This document shows positions 1 to 9,478 of a stretch of DNA of 64,000 nucleotides, in pieces. The notes below the pieces were generated by a model. It did not search any database and was not told where the DNA came from. It worked only from the letters and a program-made list of their open reading frames with translations. The DNA comes from Plotosus lineatus. Taxonomy: Eukaryota > Chordata > Actinopteri > Siluriformes > Plotosidae. The position numbers and the translations under genes were made by a program. The DNA lies in assembly GCA_024760905.1 (NCBI GenBank), contig CM045729.1, positions 46,683,580 to 46,747,579 of the forward strand, written 5' to 3'. How positions within the stretch are numbered: the stretch's first letter is position 1; each line of letters begins with the position of its first letter.

Positions 1-99
1 CAACTCACGAATCTCACGAACCAACAGTACAACTCTCCGTGTGTGACAAGCAGGCATGGGTACAGTACTATGGAGATTCAGAACATTTTTTATGAACCA

Positions 100-300
100 A
101 TTTTTTTTTTTTTTTATGAACCAAACAATATTAAACATTAAACATTTTTTTATTAACCAAACCAAACAATATTAAACATTAAACATTTTTATTAACCAAT
201 TTTATTATTAACCAAACCAAACAATATTAAACATTAAACATTTTTATTAACCAATTTTATTATTAACCAAACCAAACAATATTAAACATTAAACATTTGT
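100..300. repeat. AT-rich tandem repeat, 55-bp period
   Basis: About three to four copies of an A/T-rich unit built from ACCAAACCAAACAATATT and ATTAAACATT blocks recur at a 55-bp spacing (unit starts near 156, 211 and 266). Similar ATTAAACATTT wording occurs inside the terminal-inverted-repeat element at 61000-61827, so this may be the interior of another copy whose left end lies outside the window. Confidence 0.75.
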
Positions 301-340
301 GATGCGCTCCGCCAAGTGTGGGAGGCATTGCGGTCGACAC

Positions 341-700
341 CGGAGCTTTTGGGACGGAACGCGGCTTGTCTGGACTTCCGATATGTTAAACAAGCAAGTG
401 CGTTTCGAACACTTGTTCAGTACTCAACATTCGCTGGTTTGCTTGAGGGATCGGAGGTCCGGATGAGCCGCGCCCCGGCTCGGGGGCTCCGGTGTCAGTC
501 GCGATGCCGCCCACACTCGGCGCGCTCCGTGGGGCAATCCGCCGCAGCCCACGCCGGAGCTTTTGAGATGGGGCGCGGCTTGTCCGGACTTCTGATATGT
601 TAAGCAGGCAAGTGCGTTTTGAACACTTCTTTTGTACTCAACATTCACCTGTTTGCGTGAGGGATCAGAAGTCCGGATGAGCCGCGTTTTGCCTACATTC
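341..700. repeat. GC-rich two-copy tandem duplication, 214-bp period
   Basis: The block starting CGGAGCTTTTGGGACGG at 341 recurs, diverged, at 555 as CGGAGCTTTTGAGATGG. It is followed in both copies by matching text through GATGAGCCGCG. It is much richer in CpG than its surroundings. The open frames on both strands here are shadows of the repeat. It is followed by ATTAAACATTTACTGAATTAAACAACTT, which is also found near 61470, so it probably belongs to the same DNA-transposon family. Confidence 0.7.
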
Positions 701-770
701 GGCGGCCACATTTATTAAACATTTACTGAATTAAACAACTTAAAAAATGAAAAACAGTAAAAAACAGTTT

Positions 771-929
771 ACAGTGGAGGTGGGGAGCTGCTTACCTCGA
801 CTGGGGATGTCGTTGAGAGGTGGAGGGAATACTTTGAGGACCTCCTCAATCCCACCAACATGTCCTCCGTGGAAGAGGAAGACCCTGGGGGTTTGGCTGG
901 GGGTCCGCCCATCACTGGAGTAGAGGTCA
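771..929 (+). mobile_element. Rex3-like LINE, left part (interrupted)
   Basis: The plus frame from 773 reads through GELLTSTGDVVERWREYFED and ends in ITGVEV. It is picked up again in the same sense at 4153 with TGVEVIEVVKKLLSG. The two pieces are one Rex3-type reverse transcriptase region separated by an antisense LINE. The bases ACTGGAGTAGAGGTCA (914-929) and ACTGGAGTGGAGGTCA (4153-4168) flank the insertion as a 16-bp target duplication with one mismatch. Confidence 0.75.
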
Positions 930-3900
930 CTTCTTCTTTTCCTTTCGGCTGTTTCCGTCAGGGGTTGCCACAGCAAATCATCCGCCTCCATCTCACCCTC
1001 TCCTCTGCATTTTCTTCTCTTGCTCCAACTACCCTCATGTCCTCCTTCACCACATCCATAAATCTCTTCTTTGGTCTTCCTCTCGACCTTCTGCCTGGTA
1101 GTTCCAACCTCAGCATCCTACTGCCAATCCTACTGCCAATATATTCACTATCCCTCCTCTGTACATGTCCAAACCATCTCAATCTAGCCTCTCTGACTTT
1201 GTCTCCAAAACATCTTACATGGGCTGTCCATCTGATGTACTCATTTCTGATCCTATCCATCCTCGTTACTCCCAGAGAGAACCTCAACATTTTCATCTCT
1301 GCTGCCTCCAGCTCTGCCTCCTGGCTTTTCCTCAGCGCCACTGTTTCTAAACCATACAACATCGCTGGCATCATCACCGTTCTTGTACACTTTTCCTTTC
1401 ATTCTTGCTGATACTCTCCTATCGCACATCACACTGGACACTTTTCTCCAACCATTCCAACCTGCCTGCAATTCAATTCTTAACCTCTTTTCCACACTCT
1501 CCATTGCTCTGGATTGTTGAGCTTGAGTACTTAAAATCCTCCACCTTCCTTATCTCTGCTTACAGGTAACATCACCGTTCCTGCTGGTCCTTCTCATTCA
1601 CACACATGTATTCTAACTTACTGAGGCTATCCTTCATTCCTCTCCTTTCCAGAGCATACCTCCACCTCTCTAGATTTTCCTGCACTTATTCTTTGCTTTC
1701 ACTACAGATCACAATGTCATCTGCAAACATTATAGCCCGCAGAGAGTCTTGTCTAACCTCGTCTGTCAGCCTGTTCATCACCATAGCAAACAAGAAGGGG
1801 CTCAGTGCTGACCCTTGATGCAGTCCTACCTCCGCCTTGAATTCTTCGGTCATGCCGACAGCACACCTCACCACTGTCTTATATCTCTAATACATGTCCT
1901 GTACCACTCTAACATACTTCTCTGCCACTCCAGACTTCCTCATGCAATACCACAGTTCTTCTCTTGGCACCCTGTCATATGTTTTTTCCAGATCCACAAA
2001 GGCACAATGCAGCTCCCTCTGACCTTCTCTGTTAACATCCTCAAAGTAAACACTGCATCTGTGGTGCTCTTTCTTGGCATGAAACCAAACCGTTGTTCAC
2101 AAATGCTAACCTCTGCCCTCAGTCTCGCTTCCACTATTCTTTCCCATAACTTCGTCGTATGCTCAACAAGTTTATCCCTCTGTAATTGTCAACTCTGCAC
2201 ATCTCCCTTGTTCTTAAAAATGGGCACCAATACACTTCTCCTCCATCTGCTCACTCCTTAAGACCTTGTTGAATGTTCAGTTCATTTTCTGTAACCGCTT
2301 CATCCTAATTAGGGTCGCGGGGAGGCTGGTGCCCATCCCAGCCAACTCAGGGCGAGGGCAGAGTACACCCTGGACAGCTCGCCAGGCCATCGCAGGGCGG
2401 AAACACACTGACGGCTTTGCAGCCTACTCTTGTCGAAAGTCAGCAATGGTTCTTTTCCATGCCTCACACCATAGACAGTGAGAGACATGGCCAGCCTTTG
2501 ATAACCCAGTTAGCTGCACTGGGGGGGGACAGTGACAACCTTGTGGAGAGTGGGACTCGAACCCCCAACCTTTGGATCAGCGATCCGGCGCCTTATACCA
2601 CTAGACCACCACTGCCCCTTGTTGAATGTTCTTGTCAGAAAATCTACTGCTACCTCTCCTAGACACTTCCATACCTCCACAGGTATATCATCGGGACCAA
2701 CTGCCTTTCCATTCTTCATCCTCTTCGTTGCCCTCCTCACTTCACCCTTACTAATCTTTGCTCCTTCCTGCTCCTCAACGGTCACCTCTTCTACTCTTTT
2801 TTTCTCTCTCATTTTTCCTCATTCATCAGCTCTTCAAAGTACTCTTTCCATCTTCCCAGCACACTTCTGTCATCAGTCAACACATTTCCCTCTCTGTCCT
2901 TTATCAATATAACTTGCTGCATGTCCTTCCCATCTCTATCTCTCTGCTGTGCCAACCTGTATAAATCATTTTCTCCCTCCTTACTGTCCAACCTATCATA
3001 CAAGTCATCATACGCCCTCTGTTTGGCCTCTGCCACCGCTACCTTCGCCTTACACTGTGTCTCCCTGTACTCCTGTTTACTCTCTTCAGTCCTCTCTGTG
3101 TCCCACTTCTTCTTAGATAACCTCTTCCTTTGTGTACACTCCTGCACTTCCTCATTCCACCACCAAGTCTCCTTATCTACTTTCCTTCCTGAGGACACAC
3201 CAAGTACTCGCCTACCTGTGTCCCTGATCACATTTGCTGTGGTTGTCCAGTCATCTGGAAGCACTTACTGACCACCCAAAGCCTGTTTCAACTCCTCCTT
3301 GAAGACAACACGGCCCTTTTCCTTTTCCAGCTTCCACCACTTTGTATTTTAAATCTACCAACATCTGTCCTTCTGCATTCCTGTCCCAGATACCAAACCT
3401 GCCCATCACTTCCTCGTCCCCTCTGTTGCCTGCACCAACATGTCCATTGAAGTCTGCACCAATGACCATTATTTCACCTCTGGGGGTACTCTGCATCACT
3501 TCATCTAAGTCACTCCCGAATCTCTCCTTCTCTTTTAGCTCACATCCTGCCTGTGGGGCATAAGCACTAACAACATTAAACATCACCTTCAATTTCTAAC
3601 TTGGGACCCATCACTCTGTCTGACACTCTTTTCACTTCTAGAACATTTCTGACAAACCCCTCCTTCAAGATGACTCCTACTCCATTTCTCTTCCCATCCA
3701 CACCATGAAACAACAGCTTAAACCCTTCTCCTAAGCTTTTAGCTTTGCTACCTTTCCACCTGGTCTCCTGAACACACAGTATGTCCACCTTCCTCCTCTG
3801 CATCATGTCAGCCAGCTCTCTATCTTTTGTTTGCATAGTTCCAACATCAAAGTCCCTACTCTCAGTCCTAGACTCATGCTTTTCCTCTTCTCTCTCCACC

Positions 3901-4152
3901 TACGGACACGCCTCCTGCCTCTCCTTCTTCGACCAGAAGAACTGTTAACAGCACTGATGGCGGTCGTTGTTAACCCGGGCCTCGACCGATCCGGTATGGA
4001 GGTAATATTTGTGATTTGCATGATAAAGTTTGGCATTGGTTTTATGTCGGATGCCCTTCCTGACACAACCCTCTGTATTTTTCCAGGCTTGGGACTGGCG
4101 TAAGGGGGAGAGACACTGGTTAGTCCCCCCCCCCCCCCCTCACTGCTGTATG
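930..4152 (-). mobile_element. RTE-clade LINE, nearly full length, degenerate
   Basis: Antisense copy of the commonest LINE in this window. On the minus strand it runs from a 5' leader near 4100, through an apurinic endonuclease domain (VDILCVQETRWKG, VSAYAPQAG, GADFNGHVG) and a reverse transcriptase (MFADDIVICSES near 1715), to the C-terminal RPRGRPKKRF block and a 3' end at 930-960 (GGCAACCCCTGACGG then AAGAAG). Frameshifts and stops break the reading frame many times. It inserted in Rex3 (16-bp target duplication) and was later hit by a SINE at 2279-2616. The family resembles what is often annotated as craniofacial development protein 2-like in fish. RTE-clade is an assignment from remembered motifs. 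Confidence 0.8.
2279..2616 (-). mobile_element. tRNA-headed SINE (tail type A) inserted in the LINE
   Basis: On the minus strand it starts GGGGCAGTGGTGGTCTAGTGG (A-box like), followed by GGGTTCGAGTCCC (B-box like). It ends in a tail CGACCCTAATTAGGATGAAG then CGGTTACAGAAAATGAACT. A perfect 15-bp target duplication CCTTGTTGAATGTTC lies at 2264-2278 and 2617-2631, so the borders are secure. It splits the RT region of the antisense LINE and therefore inserted after it. Confidence 0.9.
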
Positions 4153-5140
4153 ACTGGAGTGGAGGTCATTGAGGTTGTCAAAAAACTCCTCAGTGGTCGA
4201 GCTCCGGGGATGGACGAGATCAGCCCGAAATATCTCAGGGCTCTGGATGCTGTAGGACTGTCTTGGTTGGCACGTCTCTGCAACATCACGTGGTCATCAG
4301 GGGTTGTACCTCTGGATTGGCAAACTGGGGTGTTGGTCCCGATTTTTAAGAAGGGGGACCGGCGGGTGTGTTCCAATTATCGGGGAATCACACTCCTCAG
4401 CCTCCCTGGGAAAGTCTTCACAGGTACTAGAGAGGAGGATTCGACCGATAGTCGAACCTCGGATTCAGGAAGAACAATGTTGTTTTTATCCTGGCCGTAG
4501 CAGTCTTGGCCAACTCTCCGCTCCACAGGATTCTGGAGGGGGCATGGGAGTTTGCCCAATCTGACCACATGTGTTTTGTGGATTTGGAGAAGGCTTTCGT
4601 CCGTGTCCCTCGAACAATCTTGTGGGGCGTGCTCCCGGAGTACGGCATTCAGGACCCGTTGCTACGGGCCATTTGGTCGCTGCATCTTTAGTCCATATTG
4701 GCAACAACAGGTCGAATTCGTTTCCGGTGGGAGTTGGTGTTCGCCAAGGCTGTTCTTTGTCACCGATTCTGTTCATAATTTTTATGAACAGAGTTTCTAG
4801 GTGCAGTCGAGGCATTGAAGGGTTCTGGTTTGGTGGCCATCGGATCTCGTCTCTGCTTTTTGCTGATGATGTTGTCCTTTTGGCTTCATCAAGTCAGGAT
4901 CTCCAGCTCTCATTGGGGTGATTCGCAGCTGAGTGCGAAGCAACCGCGATGGGGATCAGTACCTCCAAGTCCGAGGCCATGGTTCTCAGTCAGACAAGGG
5001 GGGAATGCACCCTCCAGGTTGGGAATGAGGTCCTGCCCCAAGTGGAGGAGTTTAAGTATCTTGGGGTCTTGTTCACGAGTGAGGGAAGGATGGAGTGGGA
5101 GATCGACAGACGGATCACTGCAGCCTCTGCTGTTAAATAA
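4153..5140 (+). mobile_element. Rex3-like LINE, right part (reverse transcriptase)
   Basis: Plus-strand RT remnant with frame breaks. In order: LLSGRAPGMDEISP, GDRRVCSNYRGITLLSLPGK, HMCFVDLEKAF (motif A), VGVRQGCSLSPILFIIF, LLFADDVVLLASSS (catalytic FADD at 4859-4870) and EEFKYLGVLFTSEGRMEWEI. TGGCAAACTGGGGTGTTGGT near 4319 resembles the conserved Rex3 site used as a cytogenetic probe primer. The element stops at about 5140 without its C-terminal region or the usual GATG-type tail, so it is 3' truncated as well as split. Confidence 0.8.
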
Positions 5141-6048
5141 GATATAATGTAAAAAGGCTAGCTGTAGTAATTACCAGTGCTAAGATCTGATGTACCATTT
5201 ATGCTGCTGAGGTATACAGATTTTGAACTTGCGACTATTGGAATGGAGAGGATGTGGTTATGCACATTTGCTCACTCAATTAGTCACCATTTTCTGTTTA
5301 CAACTGTCATGCATAAACATTCAAGAGACATAACTTGAGCATCATTTATCTGATTTTATCTGACCACCAAAAACTATTGGTTACATTTACAGACAGTACT
5401 TGAGAGGTAGATGCCATTGAAGAAATTCAAAAATTTCAGAATCAGTGACTTTGGCAAACTGTAATTTTTTCCTGCCATTTTGATTTATCAAACATTAACC
5501 TAAAGTGGTTTATGTCCATTATCTCAAGATATCAAAATCACATCATTCCCATCTAGTGGAAAATACTGACCTGTGTCAAAAAAATTCTACTTCCATCCAA
5601 ATTATAATGATTAATTTGCTCAACTTATTGATTACATGTAGCGAATAATATTATAAAACAGACTGAGACTGAAAATAGTTTGCTTGGTGCTCATTCCCGG
5701 ACAATATGGTAAAGCTGAACATCATGTGTTTTGCCTGTTTGTTTTGTTTTGTTTTGTATTTTACTTACAAGTATATAGCTGTAGAAGATTGATGATTTTT
5801 GTAATCATATTGTTTTTTTCCCCATCAAGAAAAGAATGGGTTAGTTTGTGAGTCTGGTGCTTCTGAAAGTTTCCTGCTTGTGTTATCTCAGAAATCTTTT
5901 CATTGCCAACACTGCATCAGGCTCAGTAGGGACCTAAATCTACATCTTGATCTCTGTGAAGTTTCTTTGTGGCAATGTCAATTCAATAAAGCAATAAAGC
6001 ATGATAATAAAATTAAAACGAAATTGATGTAAAGGATAATATAATCAC
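5141..6048. other. AT-rich intergenic DNA downstream of ICOS-like gene
   Basis: No coding pattern seen on either strand. The part near 5920-6000 (ATCTCTGTGAAGTTTCTTTG then CAATAAAGC) resembles the 3' end of a decayed dispersed repeat. There is a plus-strand AATAAA at about 5985, but no gene upstream on that strand to use it. Confidence 0.5.
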
Positions 6049-6054
6049 TTTAAT
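6049..6054 (-). promoter_or_regulatory. candidate poly(A) signal of the ICOS-like gene
   Basis: ATTAAA on the minus strand, about 395 bp after the ICOS-like stop codon. No canonical AATAAA was found between the stop and this site. A variant hexamer alone is weak evidence. Confidence 0.3.
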
Positions 6055-6091
6055 GTACACATATAATGTTTAAAAAAAATAAATAAATTAA

Positions 6092-6094
<3 letters not shown>

Positions 6095-6160
<66 letters not shown>
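6095..6160. repeat. (TA)n microsatellite
   Basis: About 33 uninterrupted TA units, in the putative 3' flank of the ICOS-like gene. Confidence 0.95.
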
Positions 6161-6164
<4 letters not shown>

Positions 6165-6448
6165 GACATTAAAATGTAAAATATAGCACTCGAAATACAG
6201 TATAAACAATGTCAGCTTTGGAGTAATACAGTACAGATATAATCAAAATATAGCAAAAAAGTTTATAAAATGTGCTTTTCTGCTAGATTAACAACAATAC
6301 AAAACAATTGAGCTACTTTACTGCTGTGTGACTAATGTGTCAAAGTACTAAACACATGTATTACACTTTTTTTTCCATTTTCAGACGACATACAGTTGTC
6401 TTTACTGTATAATTAAAATGGATACTTGTATGCATAAATACAGAAGGA

Positions 6449-7415
6449 TCAGACAGTTGAGGCCACAGGATTCAGGCGAGAGTTGTGGTTCAGGTCTGTG
6501 ATGGGTTGGGCTTGATGATACACCTTACGCATGTCCATGTATTCTGCATTTTTGTCTGCACCATGTCCTTTCACTTTCTTCTGAAATGGGTTAGTAGGTT
6601 AGAAGTAGTACACCATGTTTGTTTTCAAGTGAAGAACAATTACATTTACTTAAGTATCATATAAAAATTAACAGGCTTCCTTTGTGATTTTTTGCAAAAT
6701 TTACCAATAACATTGTTTTGCCTAGAAAATTTGTAGAACAAGCAAGCAATGTATGCTTGCATGCTTGACCTGACTGGACTTATACACTCCAGGAAGAACA
6801 TCACTCACTTGGCAGTATTCACAAAGAAAGAGGATGAATATACAAAAGTGTGACTCTTACCTTGGGTCCAACCCCATTTTTCTGCAAATGAAGACACAAA
6901 ATAGAAGTGAAAAAGTGCAAAATTACATTTTGTATGTAATAAATCTTATAACTATCAATTGGGGCAGTCAAGTAATTACATCATTATTCTATTTTGTTTG
7001 AATTATTTCAGATCTACATTAAAAAAAATAATAATAATAAAAATAAAAACTTAAAGGGTTAAATCCCATATGTATGCATTATCTGTGATTACTATGAAAT
7101 TTAAAGTTTTATTAGAACATTAGAACAACAGTGTAAAATATATACTATTACATTGGTACCTCACTTTACGAATTTAATCCGTTCCAGAGCCTTTTTCATA
7201 ATCTGCATTTTTCGTAAATTGAACCGCATTTTGCATGTAAATTGCATGATTCGTTCCAAGCTCCCAATACTACCCCCTAAACCCTTTTAAAATTATAAAA
7301 GCATACCTTTTAAGGCCTTCTTCTGCTTCAATATCATACCAATGGTAGACGGTTTGGCCATATTCCTTTGTGATATCACTCGAGCCCGTTTCTTATTCTC
7401 ACTCGCACCAGAAAT

Positions 7416-7451
<36 letters not shown>

Positions 7452-9446
7452 CGCGCGTGTGTGCGCGCACGTATGTTGACCATGTCTTCTTAGCAGAGTT
7501 ATAATCTTACAAATGTTTATGGAAGATTAAAAGCCTGAGTCAAGAAATAAAGCATGAAACAACAGTAACTCTGTCCTTTACACGAAAAGCATCATGGTAG
7601 ATTCAGCTCCATAATGGCCAATGGGAGGGAGCTGCGTCATCCCTCCTAGCCAATGGGAGGCCAGCGGGACGGGATGTTGGGAGATAGGCAATGGGAGGTA
7701 GCTGTGTCATCCCTCCTAGCCAATGGGAAGCCAGCAAGGTGGGATGTTTGAACATCATTGATGGGAGAGCAGCTCGTGGATTGTTTGAATGTTTCAATGG
7801 CGCTTTTTAATGTTCAAATGGTGCGTTTGAATTTTTAAGATGGCACTTTCGTAACGTGAACTTGTTTCGTATACAGAGACAAAAAATTTTAGGAAAATGC
7901 CTTTCGTAACCTGCATTTTTTGTTTGGTGAGACTTTTGTAAAGTGAGGTACCACTGTATATTAAAAAGGCATACATGCAGAAGAATCACATGATCTTAAG
8001 AAAAGACTGATGGAGAGAATATAGATCACGGTGGTAATATCTTTAAACAGCAGATTACGAGTAAATATCTATACAGTATTCCATTATTTTCATTTTTAAG
8101 CTTTTTATAGCTTTTGAAAGGTGTTCATTGTTTTACGCAAGACTATAGAGTCCTGGAATTGAGTCATGAATTTTAAATGAATCTCTAGTTTATTTATGAA
8201 TATAGACTATTAACTATATTATCTATATAATATTAACTATAAAGTAATATATCTACCACTTCAATGGTGATAAAGTTTGTCATGTTCTGGCTGATATAGT
8301 AAATACAATTATGTATTGAAGTGAGTGAATTATTTGAAATCTTTGACATTGATTTTACTTAAATTTATTTATTTCCAAAACAGTTATTGTCATGCTGTTG
8401 AATATTCCTCAACATATTCTGAAAAATAAGTTTTTAGAATTTATAAACACTGATCTATATTACCATCCATAACAGTGGGGGGTAGCATAGAAAGGATACC
8501 TGCTCTAGCTAGTAGTAAGTGTCAGCATTGTGGAGAGCACAGACATTTAGATGAAGTTTGTAATTATAAATTACCCTTCTTACCCTCATTGGAACGTAGG
8601 TTATTGTAAGCTCTTCAGAAACCTTGTGCTGCAAAAAGATCAAAACCCATAAAAACCTGAAAACTTTATACAATTTATCATTAGCAACAACTTGAGCACA
8701 GGGACCAAAAAAGTTCACAAAATCAAATTAATAAATTGAGGTAACCAGATTAATTTCTTACCCTTAGTTTGATATAAACAACAGAAATGATTAAACCGTA
8801 GAGACACAGCACAAATGCAATTCCAATCAGGGTCCAGGTGAGCAATGGGGAATATAAAATGGCATGAGGACGGTCGGATATGGGCAAATCCAAACAGTTA
8901 CTTGAGTTCGTACATACTGCAGGAGGAAAAACAATCCCTTCAAAAATAATACAAGGAACAAAATTTAATTGATTGCTTGCTCATACAAAAAGTATGTAAA
9001 GTATGTAAAGTATGTAATGATATAAAGTTCCATAAACTGATATTTTACCATTTTTATATTATAATGAATGGTTGTCTTGTTGGACTTCTGGGTAATGCTT
9101 ATGCAGTATTTCATGATGTATTTTTGAAATTTCTGGATGAGGTATACCATCTGTCTCATAGACTGATGCACTCATCTGTTTTCGAACTGCTGTGCATGCG
9201 TATGTGTGGGCGGTCTAACACGCTCTGAGAGAAAGCCCTATCTACAACACTCATACGAACGAGTACACAGATGCCCACGATTGGCTGGCAATCACTGTGA
9301 GTGACAAGGAAATGCATGTATACCATCCCTCCCTTCTGTGAAAGTTAGGACAATTAACTCCCATGGACTCCCAGCTATAGACACCATGACATTGTTTCAA
9401 CAAATATAAGCAATATGTGAACTTTTTTTTTCCATCCAGAGCTTCT

Positions 9447-9478
<32 letters not shown>

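Noticed and set aside
100..300. Regular direct repeats that could suggest a CRISPR-like array
   Set aside because: The 55-bp units are contiguous and AT rich with no unique spacers, and the context is a vertebrate genome.
5984..5999. Plus-strand AATAAA signals suggesting a plus-strand gene end
   Set aside because: No plus-strand coding exon lies upstream apart from the Rex3 remnant, and the text resembles a repeat end.
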